DNA of 60,000 nucleotides from Adiantum capillus-veneris (taxonomy: Eukaryota; Streptophyta; Polypodiopsida; Polypodiales; Pteridaceae), in NCBI GenBank assembly GCA_014529385.2, contig CM043957.1:86440881-86500880 (forward strand). Direction: 5' to 3'. Under the pieces are notes generated by a model. It had not been told where the DNA came from. It searched no databases and worked only from the letters and a program-made list of their open reading frames with translations. Below are positions 44,707 to 52,848 of the stretch, in pieces; the first letter of the stretch is position 1, and the number at the start of each line of letters is the position of its first letter. A program made the position numbers and the translations under genes.

Positions 44707-44894
44707 TGTTGGGGTATAGGCGCCTGTGCCTTGCCCGGCCGCCCAGAGTCTGGGCGCCCACTGACTTGTATACCTTATACATAGCATAAGTGTATAGGGG
44801 GCTGCTCACTCTTTGAGTCTCCCCACCCACATCGTGTCTGTCTCCTTCTCTCTCTCTCTCACTCTCCGTCTGTGGTGCTCCCCGATCCCCTTCA
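44707..44894 (+). repeat. 5' LTR of the inner copia element
   Basis: 188 bp, carrying TTATACATAGC and a CT-rich end. It matches the 3' LTR base for base as far as I can read. Confidence 0.97.
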
Positions 44895-44896
44895 AT

Positions 44897-44908
44897 TGGT
44901 ATCAGAGC
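44897..44908 (+). promoter_or_regulatory. tRNA-iMet primer binding site of the inner element
   Basis: TGGTATCAGAGC lies two bases after the 5' LTR, a perfect match to the initiator-Met primer site. Confidence 0.95.
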
Positions 44909-46293
44909 TATGGTGACCGCGGAGAGCACGACGGCTTTGAGAGCTTCGAGGCGATAGCTCGCTCGCTCTCGACGGTGGAGTTCGATCGCCGAGTTTCACG
45001 GAGAGCGATTTTAGCTTGAGGAGCATTGTCTTTGGAGCTTAGGAGCTTGGTGTGGTCAAGCTTGGTCGAGGAGGCGGTTGCGGCTTCCTTGGTGAGAGGA
45101 GCTTTTGAGCTCAGTGGAGCTCGTTAGAGAAGTGCTCGGCGGAGGAGAGCTTGACATTCGAGTGCTTGGATGCTGTTGTGGCAGAGCTCTTGTGTTGGAG
45201 CTTGCATTGAGAGGACATTGCATCACGCAGAGTGGAGCAGGAGCAGGTTCAAGACTGTGTGCAGCTCGTTTTTGCCATTTTCGGGCTCTAAAACGCAGTT
45301 TTTTGCGTAGCTCCGTCATACAGAGTCAGATCTACATGATCCAGGAGTCTAGGTCAGGGTTTTGGCACGCTCCAAACGCGATGGTGATGTCTATTTGCTG
45401 AAATTATGCTTTGAATTACAGCAGGTACAGCAGCAGGTTTATTTGTGCACTTTCGGGTCCCAAAAACACTGTTTTTGGCATAGCTTTCACACCCGGACTC
45501 GGATACATATGATCCAGGAGTCTACCTTGGGGTTTTGGCACGCTCCGGACGCACTCGTCATATCAGAATTGTAAAATTCTGAACGCTGAATTTTCTGCAG
45601 CAGTAGTTGTTTATTGTGTGTCGAGGATTCCACACATGGTTTGCTCTCAGATGTGAGAGTGATATTTGCTGCAAGTTTCCTCACAGGTGGGAGGATACGA
45701 TGTATGCCTTATGTGGTTTGATGCTCAGGGAGACTAGTGATTGCATTTTGAGCTCGGCAATGTATGCCTCGAGCATGTTTTTTGGCAGTCACAGGTAGAG
45801 CAGATATTTGTGTACTAGATTTGCAGGTGTTTGCAATGATGTATGCAAAATGTGGAGATTGGTGCATGCATTTGGAGTACGGTTTGATGCGCTTTGGTTG
45901 CTCATGGTTTTGAGCGTGCAGTCAGTTTGGTTACTGGTTTTGTGGCCGTTTTACTGACGAAACTCTGGCAAAATTTTCCCAGGAGTTTTATGCGTATCAT
46001 TTATGCGATCTAGGTAGAGATTGCGGGTTGCACTCAGCATTTGTGTGCGGTGTTCTCTGCAGGTGGGAGATTTGTGCGTGTGTATGCATCGATACCGCAC
46101 AGTGTGGGCTTGGTGATTAGCTCACAGATTGCAGTGTGATACTAGAGCAGGCGAGGCTTGTATTGACATTGCGGGAGCTCTATTTTGGAGTGTGTCTCAC
46201 AGGTTTTACATTGTGTTTCTAGCCATATTGGTAGACAGTTTTCAGGTGTTGTTGGTGAGGTGGTTTTGCTTTCTAGTTTGCTACATTGTGCTC
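44909..46293 (+). other. Leader of the inner copia element with an internal duplication
   Basis: Long untranslated leader. A diverged tandem repeat is clear: about 45276-45380 and 45449-45553 share ATTTTCGGGTC-like, GATCCAGGAGTCTA and GGTTTTGGCACGCTCC words with a period of about 173 bp. It may hold packaging signals, but this cannot be seen from the sequence. Confidence 0.7.
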
Positions 46294-48123
46294 ATGGCAG
46301 AGACAGGTGATCGATCAGATTGTGACCTCTCACAGATGCGCGTGTTTGATGGGTCAGACTTTGCGGCATGGAGAGAGTGTATGCTTGATGCATTGACACA
46401 GCGAGGGTTGCATCGACCATTGAGTGGTGATGTAGGTAGACCTTCAAACATGTCTGACGATCAGTGGCAGGAGCTAGAGGAGATGGCACTATCTACGCTC
46501 TCTTTACACCTTGCGGAATCTGTATATGCTCTTGTTATGTATGAAACTACTTCGAGAGCACTTTGGTGCAGATTACATGATATGTATGATAGATCTGAGT
46601 CATCACGGACTCGTGTGAGACATGTACATTCACGAGTACGCCGACATGTGACATGTTGGCATTGTGGACATAGAGGGCACATTAGGCGTCGATGTTTCAG
46701 GCGTTTGAGACAACGGAGGCGACAGATGCGTGATGCAGATTTGGGCATGACAGATGCTAGTGAGATCAGTACGGTGGTTACTGAGTATGCTTGTGATGGC
46801 GATGTCACATTTACATCTAGCTTGTCTTCAGACGATCTTATGTCTACGGATTGCATATCGGATTGCACATTGTCTTCACATTGGTTACTAGATTCAGATG
46901 CTACTTTCCATGTCACGTCGCATCGTGAGTGGTTTAGCACGTTTTCTAGTGGGAGACTTGGTTGTGTGCACATGGCTGATGGTGCTATGTATGACATTGA
47001 GGGTACAGGAGACGTATGTTTGTCCTTGCCCAGTGGTATGAGATTTACCCTGCGTCATGTGCGTTATGTGCCAGATCTGAGACGGGATTTGATCTCAGTC
47101 AGACAGTTACGGGATAGTGGATGTCAGATTTCGCTACGAGAGCGAGATTTTGTGATGCATTTGGGTTCGCTAGTGATTGCGAGAGGTGCCAGGAGTGGTA
47201 CAGGTTACCCATTGCATGTGGATCACACGAGAGACGGTGTTGTCTCTGTGATCACGCAGCCAGGTAGAGAGCGAGAGAGCAGGCGAGTCTCTTTTGCTTG
47301 TGGGTTGCAGGATGCTTTGCATGGAGTGCAGAGTAGTGAGCTCGTTGTGCACACAGTTGAGGCACGACTTGAGCAGTCACACAGAGAGGTGACAGAGTCA
47401 GACATGCATGCTTTGCTAGTGACTGAGCAAAGCAGAGAGTCAGTTGTGCGAGATACTTCTATGCAGGATAGACAGGTAGAGCGGTCTTGCTCTAGTGAGT
47501 CACGACAGGAGGACGTTGTGCAAGAGTCTATGCATACGGAGTTAGAGCATGAGAGCTCTAGTGAGTCACAGCAGATTGAGTGGTCATGTTTGCAGTGGAT
47601 GATTGCAGAGGAGGCTAAGATGTCAGCGATTATGCAGTCATTCCTTTCTATGCTCGACAGTGAGCATGGGGATATAGTTGTGCAGGATATGTCTTCCAGC
47701 AGACACCTAGAGCAGCTGGTTTGCTCTGAGGTTGCACGACAGGTTGATGCGTCTTTTGCGGACAGTCAGGAGATGCATGTGGCTGACACGCCTTGTCAGT
47801 CAGAGATGCCTATTGCCAGGGATATATATGTTGATGCATGCTCCGTAGAGCTAGCAGGGCCCGCTAGCATTGCATCGGCATTCGGTGGTCTCATGTATGA
47901 GATGTTGATCTTGAGACCGGATATCGCAGCTGCAGTGGGAGCATTTGCAGCAGGGTTGATCAGTCGTTCGATGACTGATCTTGGCATAGAGCATAGGGGA
48001 GGTTTGCAGGTATTGCGTACATACTTGCAGTACGTGTGCGGTACGTCTGGTGGTGTATGGACTTACACGGGAGCAGGACAGCCGGATGCACACGATCACA
48101 GCCAGCCAGTGGGCATCGGTTGA
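46294..48123 (+). CDS. Copia Gag-protease-type fusion protein of the inner element
   Basis: I take the ATG at 46294 (MAETGDRSD) because an upstream in-frame ATG at 46129 would add a hydrophobic stretch foreign to Gag. The 609-residue product has a copia Gag N-terminus (FDGSDFAAWRECML; LSTLSLHLAESVYALV) and a CCHC knuckle CWHCGHRGHIRRRC at residues 121-134. A protease-like segment HWLLDSDATFHVTS follows at about 197-210, where D-S-G-A has become D-S-D-A. A LRHVRYVPDLRRDLISV region comes next, then about 230 residues rich in Ser, Glu and Gln with no copia counterpart. The C-terminus resembles the start of copia RNase H (GGLMYEMLILRPDIAAAVG). Integrase and RT are missing. The open frame in a recent insertion suggests the protein is made. 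Confidence 0.85.
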   Translation: MAETGDRSDCDLSQMRVFDGSDFAAWRECMLDALTQRGLHRPLSGDVGRPSNMSDDQWQELEEMALSTLSLHLAESVYALVMYETTSRALWCRLHDMYDRSESSRTRVRHVHSRVRRHVTCWHCGHRGHIRRRCFRRLRQRRRQMRDADLGMTDASEISTVVTEYACDGDVTFTSSLSSDDLMSTDCISDCTLSSHWLLDSDATFHVTSHREWFSTFSSGRLGCVHMADGAMYDIEGTGDVCLSLPSGMRFTLRHVRYVPDLRRDLISVRQLRDSGCQISLRERDFVMHLGSLVIARGARSGTGYPLHVDHTRDGVVSVITQPGRERESRRVSFACGLQDALHGVQSSELVVHTVEARLEQSHREVTESDMHALLVTEQSRESVVRDTSMQDRQVERSCSSESRQEDVVQESMHTELEHESSSESQQIEWSCLQWMIAEEAKMSAIMQSFLSMLDSEHGDIVVQDMSSSRHLEQLVCSEVARQVDASFADSQEMHVADTPCQSEMPIARDIYVDACSVELAGPASIASAFGGLMYEMLILRPDIAAAVGAFAAGLISRSMTDLGIEHRGGLQVLRTYLQYVCGTSGGVWTYTGAGQPDAHDHSQPVGIG

Positions 48124-48187
48124 GAGCGGTTTTCTCTCACCTTTTTTAGTCTTTAGACTAGGTTCCCTTGCTTAAAGGCACAGTCGC

Positions 48188-48202
48188 CTTTAAGTGGGAG
48201 GT
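48188..48202 (+). promoter_or_regulatory. Polypurine tract of the inner element
   Basis: TTTAAGTGGGAGGT precedes the 3' LTR, the same as in the outer element. Confidence 0.85.
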
Positions 48203-48390
48203 TGTTGGGGTATAGGCGCCTGTGCCTTGCCCGGCCGCCCAGAGTCTGGGCGCCCACTGACTTGTATACCTTATACATAGCATAAGTGTATAGGGGGCTG
48301 CTCACTCTTTGAGTCTCCCCACCCACATCGTGTCTGTCTCCTTCTCTCTCTCTCTCACTCTCCGTCTGTGGTGCTCCCCGATCCCCTTCA
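48203..48390 (+). repeat. 3' LTR of the inner copia element
   Basis: 188 bp, identical by eye to the 5' LTR and followed by the target duplicate GATCA. Confidence 0.97.
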
Positions 48391-49012
48391 GATCAAGCTC
48401 TTTGTAATTGCGGGAACATGTCTCACATTCTTTAGCGTGAAAGAAGAGCCATTCTGAAAATTCAATTGAACATCTCCAACACCTAAGATCTCACATGTCT
48501 GCCCATTGCCTAGCCGAACATGATCTTTAGTGGTCACATAAGAGGTAAACCACTCCTTGTTTGGAGACACATGAAGTGATGCCCCTGAGTCTATAATCCA
48601 GTCACTCAGTGCATTTCCATCAGATTCTGTAAGAAGAGCTGAGTCCATTGTATTCTTCAAGAAGTAGATGTCTCCTGACACTAGACTGTCATCTTCTGCA
48701 ACAGTGTTTGTCACATTTATTTCTTGAATCTTCACTGAGGACTTGTTCTTCTCACCATGGTCTTCAGCTTTCTCTTTGCCTTTTTCTGCTTTCCATTCTC
48801 TGCAGTCTCTTTTCATGTGACCCTTCTTGCCACAATGGTAGCATTCTATGTCACTCTTGCCTTTAGCAATGCGGGACTTGCTACGAGACTGATTCCTCTT
48901 TCCACCTTTGTACTTTTCTTTGGTCCTTCCCCTGACAACTAAGGCTGTTCCTTTGCCTTTGTCCATTGTCTTTCTATTGGTTTCTTCAGTAAGCAGACTT
49001 CCTTCTACACCT
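48391..49012 (-). pseudogene. Outer copia pol, proximal part: zinc knuckle and protease
   Basis: The minus-strand frame encodes a basic stretch and a CCHC knuckle CYHCGKKGHMKRDC. The protease follows with DWIIDSGASLHVSPNKEWF (active-site Asp-Ser-Gly intact) and then LKNVRHVPAITKSLI. It stops at the nested insertion and continues at 44706. It is out of frame with the gag segment upstream by a shift near 49015-49020. Confidence 0.93.
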
Positions 49013-49013
49013 G

Positions 49014-49544
49014 CTATGTTCTAACCATATGGAGTGCAGAATTACTCAAAGCTGTGCGAAAAGTGTCCCAACTTTCCGGCAATGTGATCAACAGGAACAT
49101 AGCTCTAACAAGTTCATCAAACTTGACACCTTGAGCTGACAACTGACTATAGAGTGTGTTGAATTCATTCAGATGATTGGACATAGGTGTCCCTTCTTTC
49201 ATCTTCAAGTCAACAAGCTTCTTAAGCCAGTATACTTGCGAAGCTGCACTCTGCTTCTTATAAAGATCACTCAGCTTTAACCATGCTTGATAAGCCGACA
49301 TCTCGTCTGCTACATTGAAGTAAACGCTTTCTGCCAAGGTCAGCATAATGGTAGAAAGTTCCAATTCATCCATTTCGCTCCATTCATCTTCGTCCATATC
49401 TTCTGGTTTTATCCCCTTGAGATTTATAGGTTTTATCTACTTCTTTTGTACCAATACGTGCCAAATCTGCTTCTTCCACAATAGGAAATTGGTTCCATCC
49501 AGCTTCTTGATATTGTAAAGAGCAGTGTCCTGTGATCCTGCCAT
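49014..49544 (-). pseudogene. Outer copia gag
   Basis: The native ATG is at 49544-49542 (MAGSQDTALYNIKKLDGTNF, typical of copia Gag). An in-frame TAG at 49439-49437 comes after 35 codons. The frame then continues through LSTIMLTLAESVYFNV, LSDLYKKQS, LKMKEGTPMSNHLNEFNTL and LITLPESWDTFRTALSNS, the conserved Gag (UBN2-type) body. It closes at 49014 by frameshift. Both lesions are single events in a well-kept sequence. Confidence 0.92.
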
Positions 49545-50028
49545 AGCTACGCTTCACAATAGTTTACTTTTGTGGGAAAAATTCGGCAGAGTTTCCCCTG
49601 TAAACTGACCTCTGAACCAATATCAACCTGATGAACTAGTGGATGTCGCCTACAGTCTGTGTGTAGATGCATCCGTGTCGTATGTGACACGCCTCCAAGA
49701 ACTGTGAGCCGTCCTTCGATGTGTAGAGAGCCACAAATCAACACTCTGGGAGTGTCGATATCCTCAGCACCTGCAGTCGTAGGCCGAAAACCCCAAATTT
49801 GCAGAGTCGGATCTGCACCCGCTGAGACCACGTAGTCGAAAATGGCCTGCGTAGACCTTTGTCGAAGCCGAACGGTGGCCGAGATGACCTCAGAATGAAT
49901 TTCTGACAACACCAAGCCCTTCGAGCTTTCCCACGAGATTTGGGGCCGTGTCTTTGCCTGTCGAATTTCACTCCAATCTGAGCTGGTGACTCTAGCCTCC
50001 TGCAGTGCTGCCCCGAGCCTCTATCTGA
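49545..50028 (-). other. Leader of the outer copia element
   Basis: Noncoding sequence between primer site and gag. A short minus-strand frame here (49547-49915) shows no domain. Confidence 0.7.
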
Positions 50029-50040
50029 GCTCTGATACCA
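50029..50040 (-). promoter_or_regulatory. tRNA-iMet primer binding site of the outer element
   Basis: On the minus strand TGGTATCAGAGC lies two bases after the 5' LTR end, a perfect match. Confidence 0.95.
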
Positions 50041-50042
50041 GT

Positions 50043-50236
50043 TGAAGGAGTACGAGCGGAAGTGCGATGCGAGAGAGAGAGTGCGAGAAGAAGAGCACGA
50101 CGAAATGGTGAACTCGCTCTACTGTAATGTGTACAGCATTGTGAGTTCTTATTAGGTTTTTACAAAAGAATATGTGGACATACCTGGCGGCCCGCCCACT
50201 TACCTGGGCGACCACATTGGGCCTTATACCCCAACA
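50043..50236 (-). repeat. 5' LTR of the outer copia element
   Basis: 194 bp, about eight mismatches to the 3' copy, for example near 41632, 41655, 41690 and 41772 of that copy. Confidence 0.97.
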
Positions 50237-50241
50237 ATGAG

Positions 50242-51975
50242 TTGGCTCTAATGAAGAAGGGAACTCAATCAGAGGTGGCCAAAGCATTGGCGAGCGCAAG
50301 AAAAAGATGCCTTTGCAGGTTAGATCAATATATATTGGTGCTTAAAAAAACAAAACATATTTTTGAGTACTTGTGATTCCGTAAAATGTATCAGATGGTT
50401 GCAAAAGCATAAGCTCAACATCAGAAGTGTTGCAAGCTTCCAAAAAATTCTAGAGATCAGTAAACCAAAGCACATGTTCAACCCTTTTCATGTTGCCCGC
50501 AATTTCAAGGGAAGAGTTTACCAAGACCTAACTTGGTTCTTAGAGTATGATGAGGGATGTTTCCCAATAAGCGAGGAAAAATCACACAATGATGCAGTGA
50601 GGGAAAGAGAAGAAAGAGCACGTGCAAGTGCAGAAGTGTCCATAGTAGCAGAGTCTAGTATTCAATTGCCTCATGGGGAGGGGTTTGATACGACTTCACA
50701 GGTACTATCATTCCGTGATTTGAAAACACTCCATTTATGAGCATGGTCATCGTGGTGGCATTTCAATTTCACTAAGCAATTTAGCCTTGTTATGTAGATT
50801 GAATAGTCTGGTCGCTCTTTTGGCTCACAACAAGAGGCTAGAATGAAAGAAAAATGTGTGTTGTATTGTTGTTCGTAAGAATCATAGTCTTGATTATTTA
50901 ACTTGTTAATATGTTCTTGTTGTTCAAAAAAAAGAAGTGAGATGTCTGTAGAGGAGGTGGTAGATTTTTCCACGAGTCTAGAAACACAAATATTTCATGT
51001 CTCGAAGTTGCCACTAGTTACAATACCGTCTGGTAATTTCTAATCTAGGTTACATGGTTGTTCAAGTATGATTCAAGAGCTTGTTTTCTTAGTTCATGTT
51101 TTTGTTTTGCAGCTGGCGGTGGCAATGGTGTCTAGATTCTTCATCTCGGATGGGATAAGACAGAGGCTGACTTGAAAAATGTATTGTTGAGCAATGTCAA
51201 GCCTCACGTGGTGGAAGAGTGTCTGATACCATTGCGAGGTGGGTCGACCGCTGATTCATCGGCAAACACATCTATTCTTTTCCTGCCATCAAACGTGCCT
51301 GTGTATGGTTTGAAACAGAAGTCTTGGATTGGAACAAGATGAAAACATGCCATTTTGGACAGCTCGCATGTCTTGGATTGGAACAAGATGGAAGCATGCC
51401 ATTTTGGACAGCTCGCATGTCTTGCATTGGCAACAGCCGATGACAAAGGTGTGCTTGTAGTTATTTTTACATAAGATAATTATGGAATGGTGGATGATAT
51501 GGCATTAGCTGTTGGTTGGCGAGAAGATCAATTGAATGTGGTTGTGTGTAAGACACCTGTGTGCAAGATAAGAAGTAGATTCGTGTCCACATTGTTGGTG
51601 TCAGCTATGAGAAAATAGAAGACTTGGACTCCAAAGGCCATTGACATTCCATCAGACGATGCTTGGTACGATTCCCTGCAAGAGAATGATTGGACATAAG
51701 AGGAGGATGGGACACCAATGCAAGGTACAACCCGTCTCTTGTTTGGCTCTAAGTATAGTTTTGTTACTAAACCCTTGACAAAACTTTGTTGTGTAGGGGG
51801 TATGGAACGTGGGCATTGGTTCCTTTGGCACTTGCTTGCACAATACACCAATGAGAACGACGTTATCGTTCAATACGAGAGTGATTGCGGTGCATTGGCC
51901 TTAATGGGTGTTAGCAGCAAGCTAACACGGACACCATTTTTCGGAGTTCTCTTTGTAAAACATTTATTATTTTGA
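50242..51975 (+). pseudogene. Unrecognised intron-containing gene, 3' part
   Basis: This continues the gene cut at 41587: the codons across the target site read KIFAYE-LALMKKG. Pieces with good coding character are an exon to about 50321 (SEVAKALASARKRCLC) and a 125-codon frame 50363-50740 (WLQKHKLNIRSVASFQKILE, FKGRVYQDLTWFLEYDEG) with an acidic, coiled tail. Another piece, about 51120-51320, encodes GWDKTEADLKNVLLSNVKPH. The stretch to 51470 has LACLALATADDKGVLVVIF, then MVDDMALAVGWREDQLNVVV. The last exon after a TGTGTAG acceptor (51799) encodes GHWFLWHLLAQYTNENDVIV. The last two pieces faintly recall a methyltransferase-type fold, but I would not name it. Stops at several points suggest decay. 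Confidence 0.45.
51321..51429 (+). repeat. 49-bp tandem duplication within the unknown gene
   Basis: Units starting TCTTGGATTGGAACAAGATG begin at 51321 and 51370, differing at two positions, with a third partial start at 51419. The duplication of 49 bp (not a multiple of 3) shifts the reading frame. Confidence 0.9.
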
Positions 51976-52052
51976 TAAATCGAGAATACTGTAACTCCTA
52001 TTTTCTCAAAAAAACTCTATAATTAATGAACCGAGGCTACAAGATTCGAGAT

Positions 52053-52827
52053 TGTGTGAGACAATCATTTCCCAGTTTTGGTAGAACTCTAGATTATTAG
52101 TTTTGACCACCCAAAAACCTTGGCCAAGGTATAAAAGCCAATTTTTGTAAGTTTTTTATAAGTTTTTGGATAAGAAATACACAGCATGAGCTTACGACGC
52201 TCACTTCTCTCCTTCTCGCCCTTCCTACTCCCTCTCTGGTTGTCACATTGCGATTGCGTTTGTTGCATTGCAACTGCAGGTAAGAGCTCTATGCATTGAG
52301 GAAAGCAGTTCACAGTATTTCATAGCTTTTGGCGTCGCCGACCCACGGCTTAATTTCATTATAACTAGGAATTTACATGTTCAAATAAAAAACTAAGTAT
52401 AGGCGGGGTATTGGGGCATCATTGCTAAGCATTTAGATGCATTCTGGGTCGAAATGACTAGGTCAAAAATCCAATGCTGTTAATAATCGCGATTTTGAAA
52501 CTTGACCTAAAGTGGGGTTTGAGACCATAAGCATGTGTGCTTAGGTCTTATAAACTTGTCCTAGAAGTTTCGTTACGTTTGAATGTCATTTGATGCTATA
52601 ACGGATGTGATTTGTTTGCGAATGAGCGATTGGCTTTTGGTGATTTCAGTCACTTGAGTGTAGCCTGAGTTAGATGCGAGCTGTTAGTTTTTTTCGAGAA
52701 ATTGACAACCTCTTGTAGCCTCTATGCACTAGTCGAGTCAGCTTCGTCCCATGGTTTGACAAATTAATCGTAGTTCTTGCTAATACTGCAATAAGATAGG
52801 ATGGTGAGGTTAGACATGCGTCCCACA
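52053..52827 (+). mobile_element. 5' LTR of a Ty3/gypsy element primed by tRNA-Asp
   Basis: The end ...CGTCCCACA is fixed by the primer site that follows. The start is proposed at TGTGTGAGAC (52053) because it gives TGTG...CACA ends and a TATAAAA box at 52130-52136. The 3' LTR is outside the window, so neither the start nor a target duplication can be confirmed. Confidence 0.6.
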
Positions 52828-52829
52828 TT

Positions 52830-52848
52830 TGGCACCGTTGCCGGGATT
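52830..52848 (+). promoter_or_regulatory. tRNA-Asp-type primer binding site
   Basis: TGGCACCGTTGCCGGGATT lies two bases after the LTR end. It differs little from TGGCGCCGTTGCCGGGGA, the site used by many plant Ty3/gypsy elements of the Athila/Tat kind. Confidence 0.85.

Larger units (their letters stand above)
44707..48390 (+). mobile_element. Nested non-autonomous Ty1/copia element
   Basis: Two 188-bp LTRs (44707-44894 and 48203-48390), TGTTGGGG...CCCTTCA, show no difference by eye. The 5-bp duplication GATCA flanks them (44702-44706 and 48391-48395). A tRNA-iMet primer site, a 1.4-kb leader, one 609-codon ORF and a polypurine tract lie between. There is no integrase or RT catalytic domain, so proteins must come from another copia element. 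Identical LTRs mean a recent insertion. Orientation is opposite to the host element. Confidence 0.97.
41593..50236 (-). mobile_element. Full-length Ty1/copia element, host of a nested insertion
   Basis: Two 194-bp LTRs (41593-41786 and 50043-50236) begin TGAAGGAG and end CCCCAACA on the plus strand. They are flanked by the perfect 5-bp duplication ATGAG (41588-41592 and 50237-50241). About eight mismatches separate the LTRs. The order on the minus strand is LTR, tRNA-iMet primer site, gag, protease, integrase, RT, RNase H, polypurine tract, LTR. A second copia element (44707-48390) sits between protease and integrase. gag carries a TAG and a frameshift, so the element is no longer autonomous, although pol is nearly intact. 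Confidence 0.97.

Noticed and set aside
44707-44929. N-terminal 74 residues of the long minus-strand copia frame
   Set aside because: They are encoded by the LTR and leader edge of the nested element and are not part of the outer copia protein.
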